Made by a program: the position numbers and the translations under genes | Part shown: piece by piece, positions 53,101-61,750 of the stretch | Position numbering within the stretch: the first letter of the stretch is position 1 | How the letters are laid out: each line of letters opens with the position of its first letter | From: an uncultured Christensenella sp. | GTDB taxonomy: Bacteria; Bacillota; Clostridia; Christensenellales; Pumilibacteraceae | Assembly: GCA_910577435.1 (NCBI GenBank) | Contig: CAJTLV010000001.1 | Location: 367,635 to 431,634, forward strand | Direction of reading: 5' to 3' | DNA length: 64,000 bases | The notes under the pieces: model-generated | Told to the model about the DNA's origin: nothing | Databases searched by the model: none | Seen by the model: only the letters and a program-made list of their open reading frames with translations

Positions 53101-56100
53101 CGCCTTGCCTACGACGATGTACAGATTGAGCGCTTCGGGCAGACGCGACGTTCCGCCGGAAACGGTGGACGAAACGGGTATGAGCGTCATCGTCTTGCCG
53201 TCGTCGGCTATGGTGATCTCGAAGAAGTGCTTGATATATTTAGCTACGGAGTTGGATCCGGGCTTAGTCGTCGCATTGCTTCCTTCGATACCGCGACGTG
53301 CCTGCGTGCGCTCTACTACGAGATAGTCTTCGGATGAAAGAATGTCCTCGACCGTTGCGGGCGTTCTGTTGCCCTCCGAGAACGCGTACATCGCATACAC
53401 TGCGACGTCGTACATTGCGGAAGGAGCGTTCACATCGGGATCGTAGTACACCTTCGAACCGCTTGCGGAACCGCTTACGAGATCGACAGTCAAAGCGTTA
53501 CCGTTTGCGAGATAATCGGCATAGCTGTCGAGCGTTATCGCAAATGCGGCGGACGACGTGCCGGACTTGACTTCCAAAGCGCGAGGCGCAATGTTGACTT
53601 TTATTCGAATCTCGTCCGATTGCGAGTCGTGTGCGTCGGTAACGCGGAAGTAAACTTCCGAATACAACCCCTCTTCGGGAATGTAGTCCACCGCTTCGAT
53701 GTAGAACGCGTTGGTCGCGCCGTTTTCAATCTGAGTGCGGGTGACCGATACCGCCGAAACACCTTCGGGATTGATGACTTTGAATTTCTCGCCGTCATAA
53801 GAATCGGCTATATCGAAAGTTCTGTAATCGTTCCTGTCCGCGTCCTCTACAAAGCTGCTGAGCGCGAACTCTTTGTGAGCGCCGTAATCGAGCGTGATCT
53901 CGTAATCGAAATCGGGGTCGGAACTTACGGTAAGACCGTCGGGAAGCCCCGTCGTCTTGATCGAGGGCGGAGTGGAAAGAACGGTGAGGTTGAGTACGAC
54001 GTCGACCTGATTACTGCCGTCGGTGAGCGTCGCGGTGTAAACGGACGTACCTACGCCGCGCGCCGTGATGGTGACGCTCATAGGCTGTGTGAGCCGCGTT
54101 CCGCCGCTTACCGATTTTAGCGCGTCTTCGCTCGCCACAAAGTTACCGGGCACAACGTCGAACGCACCCGTTCCGCTGAACGAACCTACGGTAACGCCGC
54201 CGCTTATTCGCGGAGCAATGAAGCGCAACGTACTGGGCGCGTCGTCATCGCCCAAAACAAGACTGCCGAGATTGCCGATTATGCCGTTTACTCTGTTCAA
54301 TTCCGCAACGCGCGCGTCATAGCCGTCACGCGTCAAAAGCTCGAACGAATCGCGCATTGTTTCGGCGTTTACATAACTGCCGTCCGCTTGGGGATAGCTT
54401 ATCTTGTCGCTGCCCGTAGCCGCGATGAGTCTGTCGAACTCGTCGGGCGACTTGAACTCGCCTCTTCTGTCGGTTGCATACTTGGACGCGTCGCTCGCGT
54501 ATATCGTGAAGTAGTCGCCCGTCTTCATAAAGATATTGAGCGTGCGCGCACCGCCGTATGTATCGTCGTTGAACGTGGGAGCTTCGTTGACGTAATTGAT
54601 ATAGAACAAGATACCGACTTCCGTTCCCACCGAGTCTCTGAACTTAAAGAGAAGCGGTACGCCTGTGGACGGCGTGGTAAACGCGCTCGTCGCCGCGAAC
54701 TTGATGGTGGTATGCGAATTTTCGGCGTAAGTTATATCGATCGGGAGCGCCGATTGCGCCGTAGTGCCGTAGCGCTCGTAATCGGGCGAACCGTCGCCTT
54801 TCGCCGGCATTACCAGATAGTCTTTTGTCAACTTATCCGTAGCGGACAGCAAGCTCCACTCGCTCTGTACGATCATCGACTTCGAAGCGTTGAGCGGAAT
54901 ATCGCTGTCGGTAAGTACGGTCGATACGTCGACGGTATTGGCGGCGCCCTTGACGAGCGTCAAACTCGTCTTGAAGTAATTGCCTTCCTTTTCGTCGAGC
55001 GACGAAGATATGGGCGAGTTGTCGATATAGACGTTGAATATGACCGTCATATACTTGCCGCGCGTGAAACTGCCCGACTGATTAATGTCGTCGTAGAACA
55101 CGATCTTGAACGGATAATAGAATTCGCCGTTCGTGTTCCGTTTGAGATGGTGATTATTCCACAGCTCATCATCGCTTATATCGCCGGTAATATTGAGCTG
55201 AGTCTTTGCGACGGGCTTAAACGTTACGGACGACGACGAACCGTTGGACGGCGTGACCGCAAAGTATTTGGTATAATCGGGGTTGGGAACAAACGCCGCA
55301 ACCTGTTCCAAAGACAGGTTCGACGACGGATTATCGAAGAATGCGCTGTAACTTCCGCCGTACAAATAATTACCCATCATTGCGGTCATTTCGGCTGTCG
55401 ACATAACGGCGCCGATATTGCCGCTTGTAGCCGACGGCATAAAGAACCGTGCAACGTCGTTGGTATCGGAGTCAGAATACTGTATATTGTTTCTGCCGCC
55501 GTCGCGCGACAGCCCAATTGTGGTATCCGCCGCACCGACATGCGTCTTAATGTCTATCGACGCGTAAATGGGGAAATCGGTATTGTTATACTTGATACTG
55601 CTTAATTCCGAATTCTCCACTTCGATGTCGACGGAAACGTCCTGAGACGCGGAATTTACGGTATCCGTTCCGGATGAGCCGAACGTCTTTAATTTTACGG
55701 TAAATTTAAGCGAGCCGGACGGGCGCTCTGCCTTATTGTCGGAGCGCTTGACAAAGGTAAATCCGAATTTGTCTTCACGGAAGCTGGATACATTGCCGTT
55801 CAACCACTTGTCGTCGAGAGCGAACTGATTGTCGGACGACAGCACGCCGCGATACCTGTTGACGTACTTGCCGGACAACATATCGTCGTCCGAAGTGAAG
55901 CCGATCTGGATATACGGGTTGTCGTTTATATCGGAGCCGGACCAGCTGGTCGTGCCGTCGGAAAGCGAAACGTTTTCCATAATAAGCGCAACGGCGGCAG
56001 AGCTGTTCTTCCAGTTCAGATAATCGGAGTCTTTGAGCGCGGAGTTGCTTCCTCCGGCGTTCGCAAACGTTACGTGTATACCCGTTCCGACTGTACCCGT

Positions 56101-59100
56101 GCTCGACGAATAGCCGTTGGGCATAGCGATATAGCTTATAGGCATATTGACCGTTCCCGATGCGGGGACTTCGATCGCTTTGTAATGGAAAGCGCTTCCC
56201 TCGTCGCCCGGATACGCCTTAGGAACTAGAGTAGCCGTATCGTCCGCGCCGGCCGCTTCTTTTACGTTGACGTAATACTGATATCTGAAATCATCGGAGA
56301 AAGCGGCAGACGACAGGGCGCTCTGACTCGAAGGCTTCTCTTTGTTTGCAAACTGATAAGCGTACAGGTTATCGAGTTTTACCGTATACTGCAAGTTGCC
56401 CTCCGAAACGGGAGTCTGCGACTCCGAATTTCCGTCGGTACGGTACTGTTTATGCATATCCATAAGACCGGGCGCCTGATTTCTGAGATAGAAATTGAGC
56501 ACGGTCAGATTGGATGTATTGCAAACTCCGCTTTCTGTCACGATAGCGCCGTCCGCCACCTTTGCGGTGTAGACGGGAATGCTGTTGGCTTCGGCGGCGC
56601 CCGTCGGCGTATAGTGATTGTCTTTAACCGCAATGGCGATCTGCGTGGGCACTCCGATCTCCGTCGAACTGTTGGATCTGTCCTTTATTGCGATCGCCCA
56701 GTATTCGGTGACCTTAGTTTTATCGGTGACTTCCGTAAGCCTGCGGTTGGCGCCGCTGCCGGTATACTCGTAGTAGATCACCCTTATGTCGAGATCGCGT
56801 CTGTCGTCGTCGATCGTGCCTACTTGGCTGCTGTTTTGATAAGTACGGGTGTACAGCACGGCGGCGTTTTGATACGACGAGAGCTGGAACGCGTCCGCGG
56901 GGATATACTCGCCCGCGTCGGGCGTTGCCGTCGTTCCGCCTGCGGAATAGCGCACAGCCAAGTTATTGACGAACGTGCCGGACAACTCGGTGTTGTACGT
57001 ATTGAGCAACGTGTACTGCTTTCCGTCCGCTTCGTCGAACAACAGAAGTTTGTTCGATTGCAAACCCTGAATAGCCGACGACTCGTACAGTTCTCTGCTG
57101 TTGACGAGATAGCGGGTCAAGCTCTTTTCCGCAACGTTGTTATACTTTATATCCCATACGTACCGAGTTTGCTTTTCGGTAGATCCTGCGGGAGTAAACT
57201 GCTCTTCGGCAAGCTCGTCTGTAACAAGACGGGGATCGGAGTTGAGAACCTGAACGCGTATGCGAAGCGTAGCAACGCCGGGTTGCTCGCGGTAATCGTC
57301 GTTTACGGTAAACTCCACGTAAAGCGGAAGGTCGAACAGCTGCGTCGACGATTTGGCAGTTACGCGGATCTGGTCGATGCCGCCTATACGCAGGATCTCC
57401 ACGCCGACATAATCGGAAAGCGTATACTGTCCGTCGTTAGCGCCGACATATTTCCTGCCCGTCGCATCGTAATTGAGCGAAGTGAAATATTTATCCGCTT
57501 CGTCGCCGACCGCGCTTGCGTCGTAAGCCACGATACGTGCGCTGCCCGCTTCGAAGAACATTCCGGTATCGTTATTGATATCGACCACATAACCGTCGAG
57601 CGTTATCGCGCGCGTCGAGGGCATTATGTCGTTGTTATATCTTACGTCGCTTGCCGCAAGCGTGAGTATATCGGTATTGCGCTGCAGTTTGGGCGCGGTG
57701 TTGCTCACCTTGATAACGGCGGCGAAACTCACGCTCGAGAATCCGTCCGTCAAAGTGAAACGGATTATGTTGGTGGAAGACGTGCGCGAGTTAGCCGTAA
57801 TGCGGATCGAATGCACGCCTGCGGCAGCATCGTCCCTCGTCACTTCCGTCGAGAAGTACGTCGAATACGCACCCGCCGACGATATGATAGAACTTTCGTT
57901 TGCAAACGTGAGCGGTTGCAACGTCACTTCCGTTTCCGCAAGCGCAGAACCGCCCGCCGTAGGCGACGCGGTGCGCTTGACGCGGTACGTTTTAGTGATA
58001 GCCGTCGCCGCCGACGAATACCCACCATTGGACGGGTTGGTGTTGAACGCGCCGTCCTCGTTAAGACCTGCGGGCATATCGAAGTCATATGCGAAGTCGT
58101 AAGGCGTGAGATACAGCTGATCGCCCTGCTGTATCGTGTAAACGATGTACGCGTCGCCCGTCGAACTGGACGCTCTGGAAACGTAACTGCCGAAGTCCGT
58201 CTTGTTGAATTGGAAACGGGTGTCGGAGTATTCGCTTCTGTCGCGACGCAAAGAGATCGCATTGTTCTGGACGTTGATCTCAATCGGAACGGTGGCTTTC
58301 GTACCGTGCGAATCCACGACTTTAACGTCTATTCTGAAATAATAGTTGCTCGTCGAACGCAACGGCGTAATTCTCAAGCCGTAGAATCTCTTGGTATCCT
58401 GTCCGTCGTTGGTTATATGCAGGGCGTTGAGCTGTGCGGTGTCGAGGTTATTAAACACTTCCTTACGCGCCCACAAATCGATTATTTCGACTTTGAAGAA
58501 AGGCTCGGTGCCGTAAAGCGTCAACGCCGCCGCCGCACGCGCGGCTTTGCCTGCTTCGTTGTTTTCGGTATTGTCGCCGGTATCGAGCATAACTATCTCG
58601 TTAAGTTCGCTCGTGTACGATTGGTTGGTAAGACCGTTATTATACGAGAAAATATCCGCATCGGTAACGAAAGGATATGCCTGCATACCCGCGTCCGTCG
58701 CACTGCCCGACGCAGGCGCGCCGACGCCGTAAAGAGTGCCGTTCTCGGTATAGCTTACAGGCGAAATATTGATCGCCTGTCCCTGCGGCGTCGCTTCGTC
58801 GCCCGAAGAAGTAAAGCCGAGCGTAAAGTTAGCCGTCGTCGCAGGCGCGGTCGGAGTAGACGAATTGACCTTGATCGCGATAGGGTACCAAATTCCGGTA
58901 TCGCCGCTGTCGCCCGGATCGAGAATTTTCACGAGCACGTAAAAATCGCCCGTTCGGTTGTCGGTATTATACAGGTATTGAGTAGCCGCACGCGCAGTGA
59001 ACCTTATAGTGCTTGAGTTGGGGAAGCTGTACGTTACGCACGCCGTAGCCGCCGCCGCACTGCCCGCCTGCGCTATGACACGATCCTTTCCGGCAAAGCC

Positions 59101-61461
59101 GGTAGCGACAGAACCCTCGCCCGTTTGCCACGACGTCGAAACCGTCTTGGCGTGGTTCGCGTAATAATTGGACGTGCTTTTAAGAGCGAGCACGGCGTTT
59201 TCGCGCGAAACCGAAGCAAACTCGTTTGTAGGGAGTTTGACAGAACCGGCACTCGTCACAAACGTAGGTACGTTGCCGTCGGTGTCTTTTAAGAAAGAGG
59301 ATATACTGATCTCTTTAGTCGTACCGACGTTCATTATAGCCGACGGTTCGTTCGCTATGCCCGTGTTTATAACCGAGCTAGACGCATAGTAAGGACGCGT
59401 ATTAGCGATCTTGAACACAAGCCACAGCGACGTATTGGTGCCGCCTATGACCGCCTTACTGCCGTTGCCCGTAGTGCTTCCGTTCTTTTCGCAAGACTGC
59501 GCGGTTATCTGCACAGTAACGTACACCGCATTCGGAGGGCGCACGCTGGTCGGCTTTATCGTGATAGACTTATAAAGGCCGCTACTGCCGTAAGTGGTAG
59601 AATCGGCGTTATACGAGATAGTGTAATACTTGGAGTTGGTCGAATCCGTAGCAACGGACTTGATACCTACTACGTCGTGTACGGTATCCGCGTCGCGGTA
59701 CAGATCGGTGGCATTGATGGTAAAGCCCGCCGTCCTGTTGGTAGTGAGCGGTTCCGGAACGAATACTGTGGATCTGCCTTTTGCCGTGTTGTATATATGT
59801 CCGTTAGTCAGGTAGTCATACGTGGTGCTTGTCATATCCGAACTACCGAGACGGTAATGATAAGCGTTGTTACCGCTCCCGTAGGTGTATTCCACATACG
59901 TTCCCTTGTTGGTCACGTCGGTACCCGAAGTGTTGTTGGACGTATTTATTATTGTCAGATCGGACTGCGAAACGTTTAGGTCGAAGTAAACCGTAGACCA
60001 ACCGCGCGACGTCGAGCTTCCGTATGTGTCGCGCACCCTAGTCCACAATCGTAGTTTTCCGTTTGCGGGAGCGTTGTCGACGCCCGCTCTCGGATAACGA
60101 TGGATCGCAGTTATCGAAATAGCGCTTGACGTTCTGGACCAAGTTATGTAGTTTGTTGCGAGCGTGGTGCAAGCGCTGTTTAACCACAGACCAGTCTGCC
60201 CGGACGTGCAAGCATCGAGATTGCTCGTATTGCCGTCCGTGAAGTACATCGTCTGGCCTTCGGGATCGCGCGCGATCGTAGTGGGCTTAATCGTGATGCC
60301 CGCGCCGCTGCGCATACGCGCCTTAGACGTAGTGCCGTAAACTGTCGTCGACGAGTTGGGACCTTGTAGCGGCGCTTGGTTTACCGATTTTACGGTTATA
60401 CGCGCCATACCGGAACCCTGACGGCTGTTCGCCGACCAACCTCTGGAAGAATCGCTCGTAAGTCCGCCGTAGTAGCTCGAACCGCCGCCGCCGCCGCCGC
60501 CCGCGCCCGAATAGTATCCTCGCGCCGCCGACGCACCCGCGCCGCCCGATCCACCCGATCCGGTACCGCCCGAACCGCCCGAAGAACCGCGAACGTTATT
60601 GTTGGCGCCGTAACGACTGCCGCCTGCGCCGCCGCCGCCGCCGTAGTAGCCGCCGCCGCCACCGCCGCCGCCTGCGGGATAGTATGTACCGTCATTGCCG
60701 GACGAAGAACTATTATTGGTGCTTCCGCCCGTACCGCCGCGGCTTGTTTGAGCGCCGCCGCCGCCGCCGCCGTTTGCACTGCCGCCGGCTGTACCGTTCG
60801 CACCTGCGCTACCCGCACCCGCGCCGCCGTAGCCGGGTGTCCCGCCGGAACCACTTGAAATGCTTCCGCTACCGGAACCGCCCTGTCCTGCGCCGCCCGC
60901 GCCGCCGCCGCCGCCCGCAACGACTATTCTGTTACTCAGAGCGTTGCCGCCTCTGCGGAAGTCGGTCGCACCGCCGCCGCCGCCGCCGCTGTTCGACTTG
61001 CGTCCCGCGCCGCCGCCGCCGCCGCCGTTATATCCGCCGGACGTACCGCTACCCATACCGCCGACAAATACATACATAAGCGTTCTTGCCGTGATGGTAA
61101 GGTTTCCGTGAACATACGCGCCTTTTCCGCCCGTCTTGCCTGTCGTACTCGCGCCCTGCGCGCCCCACACTTCGAGATAGTATGTACCCGCAGGCAGATA
61201 GAACGAATAGTTCGTCACACCTGTCCAAGTGATCGTGTCGTTATTGTTGATAACGCCCGTAAGATCGCCCGTTTTATTGGTGTGCGCAGTCGAAGTCGTG
61301 ACCTCGCCGCCCGCGCCGTTGGCAACGTCGACAGGTTTCGACGTATCGACGACAAGCGCACAGGTAACGCACAGCGCTACCGCTATAAGCGCGCTTATAA
61401 GTACAATCAAAAACCTCTTTCCGTTTATTGCGGTCTTTTCATTGCCTTTTTTGTTTTTCAT
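50143..61461 (-). CDS. Giant membrane-anchored surface protein with glycine-rich head
   Basis: The protein has 3772 residues. A signal/anchor helix lies at about 16-38. Residues about 84-358 form a glycine-rich domain (LEVWGAQGAS, YVFVGGMG, ATDFRRGG, RIVVAGGGGGAG) like the Gly_rich domain of ALK/LTK-type receptors and bacterial surface proteins. Residues about 360-3550 are a long Ser/Thr/Asp-rich region with repeated cadherin/Ig-like sequence, such as LDYGAHKEFALSSFVEDAD and TIKPTSVRPPNAVYV, recurring every 100-150 residues. A transmembrane helix lies at about 3556-3580, then a basic stop-transfer, a short acidic helix and a Pro/Gln/Gly-rich tail of about 160 residues. No LPXTG motif. It has its own promoter and terminator. 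Probably an adhesin or giant stalk; ligand unknown. Confidence 0.85.
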   Translation of the reverse strand: MKNKKGNEKTAINGKRFLIVLISALIAVALCVTCALVVDTSKPVDVANGAGGEVTTSTAHTNKTGDLTGVINNNDTITWTGVTNYSFYLPAGTYYLEVWGAQGASTTGKTGGKGAYVHGNLTITARTLMYVFVGGMGSGTSGGYNGGGGGGAGRKSNSGGGGGGATDFRRGGNALSNRIVVAGGGGGAGGAGQGGSGSGSISSGSGGTPGYGGAGAGSAGANGTAGGSANGGGGGGAQTSRGGTGGSTNNSSSSGNDGTYYPAGGGGGGGGYYGGGGGAGGSRYGANNNVRGSSGGSGGTGSGGSGGAGASAARGYYSGAGGGGGGGSSYYGGLTSDSSRGWSANSRQGSGMARITVKSVNQAPLQGPNSSTTVYGTTSKARMRSGAGITIKPTTIARDPEGQTMYFTDGNTSNLDACTSGQTGLWLNSACTTLATNYITWSRTSSAISITAIHRYPRAGVDNAPANGKLRLWTRVRDTYGSSTSRGWSTVYFDLNVSQSDLTIINTSNNTSGTDVTNKGTYVEYTYGSGNNAYHYRLGSSDMTSTTYDYLTNGHIYNTAKGRSTVFVPEPLTTNRTAGFTINATDLYRDADTVHDVVGIKSVATDSTNSKYYTISYNADSTTYGSSGLYKSITIKPTSVRPPNAVYVTVQITAQSCEKNGSTTGNGSKAVIGGTNTSLWLVFKIANTRPYYASSSVINTGIANEPSAIMNVGTTKEISISSFLKDTDGNVPTFVTSAGSVKLPTNEFASVSRENAVLALKSTSNYYANHAKTVSTSWQTGEGSVATGFAGKDRVIAQAGSAAAATACVTYSFPNSSTIRFTARAATQYLYNTDNRTGDFYVLVKILDPGDSGDTGIWYPIAIKVNSSTPTAPATTANFTLGFTSSGDEATPQGQAINISPVSYTENGTLYGVGAPASGSATDAGMQAYPFVTDADIFSYNNGLTNQSYTSELNEIVMLDTGDNTENNEAGKAARAAAALTLYGTEPFFKVEIIDLWARKEVFNNLDTAQLNALHITNDGQDTKRFYGLRITPLRSTSNYYFRIDVKVVDSHGTKATVPIEINVQNNAISLRRDRSEYSDTRFQFNKTDFGSYVSRASSSTGDAYIVYTIQQGDQLYLTPYDFAYDFDMPAGLNEDGAFNTNPSNGGYSSAATAITKTYRVKRTASPTAGGSALAETEVTLQPLTFANESSIISSAGAYSTYFSTEVTRDDAAAGVHSIRITANSRTSSTNIIRFTLTDGFSSVSFAAVIKVSNTAPKLQRNTDILTLAASDVRYNNDIMPSTRAITLDGYVVDINNDTGMFFEAGSARIVAYDASAVGDEADKYFTSLNYDATGRKYVGANDGQYTLSDYVGVEILRIGGIDQIRVTAKSSTQLFDLPLYVEFTVNDDYREQPGVATLRIRVQVLNSDPRLVTDELAEEQFTPAGSTEKQTRYVWDIKYNNVAEKSLTRYLVNSRELYESSAIQGLQSNKLLLFDEADGKQYTLLNTYNTELSGTFVNNLAVRYSAGGTTATPDAGEYIPADAFQLSSYQNAAVLYTRTYQNSSQVGTIDDDRRDLDIRVIYYEYTGSGANRRLTEVTDKTKVTEYWAIAIKDRSNSSTEIGVPTQIAIAVKDNHYTPTGAAEANSIPVYTAKVADGAIVTESGVCNTSNLTVLNFYLRNQAPGLMDMHKQYRTDGNSESQTPVSEGNLQYTVKLDNLYAYQFANKEKPSSQSALSSAAFSDDFRYQYYVNVKEAAGADDTATLVPKAYPGDEGSAFHYKAIEVPASGTVNMPISYIAMPNGYSSSTGTVGTGIHVTFANAGGSNSALKDSDYLNWKNSSAAVALIMENVSLSDGTTSWSGSDINDNPYIQIGFTSDDDMLSGKYVNRYRGVLSSDNQFALDDKWLNGNVSSFREDKFGFTFVKRSDNKAERPSGSLKFTVKLKTFGSSGTDTVNSASQDVSVDIEVENSELSSIKYNNTDFPIYASIDIKTHVGAADTTIGLSRDGGRNNIQYSDSDTNDVARFFMPSATSGNIGAVMSTAEMTAMMGNYLYGGSYSAFFDNPSSNLSLEQVAAFVPNPDYTKYFAVTPSNGSSSSVTFKPVAKTQLNITGDISDDELWNNHHLKRNTNGEFYYPFKIVFYDDINQSGSFTRGKYMTVIFNVYIDNSPISSSLDEKEGNYFKTSLTLVKGAANTVDVSTVLTDSDIPLNASKSMIVQSEWSLLSATDKLTKDYLVMPAKGDGSPDYERYGTTAQSALPIDITYAENSHTTIKFAATSAFTTPSTGVPLLFKFRDSVGTEVGILFYINYVNEAPTFNDDTYGGARTLNIFMKTGDYFTIYASDASKYATDRRGEFKSPDEFDRLIAATGSDKISYPQADGSYVNAETMRDSFELLTRDGYDARVAELNRVNGIIGNLGSLVLGDDDAPSTLRFIAPRISGGVTVGSFSGTGAFDVVPGNFVASEDALKSVSGGTRLTQPMSVTITARGVGTSVYTATLTDGSNQVDVVLNLTVLSTPPSIKTTGLPDGLTVSSDPDFDYEITLDYGAHKEFALSSFVEDADRNDYRTFDIADSYDGEKFKVINPEGVSAVSVTRTQIENGATNAFYIEAVDYIPEEGLYSEVYFRVTDAHDSQSDEIRIKVNIAPRALEVKSGTSSAAFAITLDSYADYLANGNALTVDLVSGSASGSKVYYDPDVNAPSAMYDVAVYAMYAFSEGNRTPATVEDILSSEDYLVVERTQARRGIEGSNATTKPGSNSVAKYIKHFFEITIADDGKTMTLIPVSSTVSGGTSRLPEALNLYIVVGKAYKTENGYTMSAIGGTAVGSDHTVGAYVNVAVANSAPVAVQSTALNFGYPQVGEGENATSRDSDFLFFAGSAGDSLTWNLYDTANEQRGLFYDYDMCNYNKASNGENADANLPAGNETLTYAGSSILASYVYTDSNGDSVSISTTRDAIDGGSHGPVLSITETNGKVTIKINRKVAITQPSEDNRILPYSDIPVEISCIDTLGRRQDNQTNYVRKTVIIVRAQNDPPEFKEVTRNDYRISYSDETGYVLTASVATGNTLTVKFADILDDADVDMDAYFLYAPDSSCIKENTTTLGAGTVPLFDLAQKNERNAFGIITLSRLEFTCTSVARGEVATGSLMLYDSTKLDNAHTSKLTIRLTVGNTAPTAISRDPVVINVMGIPIVESDSEDESSALDSVALTENIIKYMTDINPNDAVNAAEYNAGKDVTDPTRSNTYMYIKDIEVYTTDADMSDLRPEMFGPGTELKEPEEGEDPPAPIVKVCDVGWADSDFETHQSFSVMLTPGVYGTQHIRLYVRDDGYLDGAMNMINDGIETPLDITIIVSRPIADMDIKTFSMANRVTRTMTAEILLNSEEQPDNARGYTVKSITAPEGGALTVSSSSAVQASAYDVSASADEIEWRVTANYETDVAEMTVVFDAGNIDVEQKFNVVVTRNNAPVMKPIDSMGIFTEGQLNDQHMIVIRPDRWFEDPDLGDVMRFNDAKVKVGAYATAHIENGNIVLIFKGRGTTQLTFNITDATGNLYSHTIEIGCTDMAELSTWNKMVAAIQSNVLMYSLIFAGVLLLIILLIIILVIVHKRRKMRREIEALLDSEAELEEEMLRLSAGGGTPQFQSFGYLPPTTQTMNNPNLMIGSAADNPTPNSLQLGAGTGQTAGVAPDGGAAQQPTPQQSRPGMPQQPRQSMGAQPGQPAFRQSQPGMPQQPQQPRQNVGAPNGQPAFRQSQPGMPQNTANPFRPNQPGSPQQQPRQNQGAPNGQPQNRDGFNPNDF
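50146..50412 (-). repeat. In-frame repeats in the cytoplasmic tail of the giant protein
   Basis: Units begin at 50412, 50331 and 50211, encoding RQSMGAQPGQPAFRQSQPGM, RQNVGAPNGQPAFRQSQPGM and a shortened RQNQGAPNGQPQNRDG. The first two are 81 bp apart. They arose by duplication and may vary in copy number. Confidence 0.75.
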
Positions 61462-61526
61462 CCTTCACCTCGTTTCGTAACGACTGACTGCTATTTCTAT
61501 GCTCGGTACGCCGCTTTGTTTACAAT

Positions 61527-61586
61527 TTGTTCATATTTTCGTACCTATACAGAATATATGTTAACACATTGTTCATATTTTGTCAA
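61527..61586 (-). promoter_or_regulatory. Promoter of the giant protein with paired direct repeats
   Basis: Minus strand TTGACA (61586-61581), 17-base spacer, TAACAT (61563-61558). The 13-bp sequence TTGTTCATATTTT (plus strand) occurs at 61527-61539 and 61569-61581, 42 bp apart or four helical turns. One copy overlaps the spacer and -35 box, the other lies downstream of the start, an arrangement suited to a repressor. Confidence 0.65.
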
Positions 61587-61635
61587 TACTTTTTGCCAAC
61601 TATTTTCGCATTCCGTTGTTCATTCCTATTCGTAA

Positions 61636-61689
61636 TACACTAATAAAGCCGCAGGGTATTGCGATGCATCCTGCGGCTTTATTAGTGTA
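61636..61689. terminator. Long perfect inverted repeat, terminator of the CTP synthase paralogue gene
   Basis: A 20-bp perfect stem (TACACTAATAAAGCCGCAGG and its complement) with a 14-base loop. The arms contain GCCGCAGG and CTTTATT blocks, so it can act as a terminator on both strands. It lies 62 bases past the stop of the 61751-63325 gene. Confidence 0.7.
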
Positions 61690-61750
61690 TATAGGAAATA
61701 TCCGAAAGATATTTTTTATATCTTAAATGTTTCCGATTTTCCGTTTTTGT

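Noticed and set aside
60376..60858. Ala/Thr/Arg-rich open frames on both strands across the glycine-rich head of the giant protein.
   Set aside because: They are frame shadows of GGC/GGN glycine codons.
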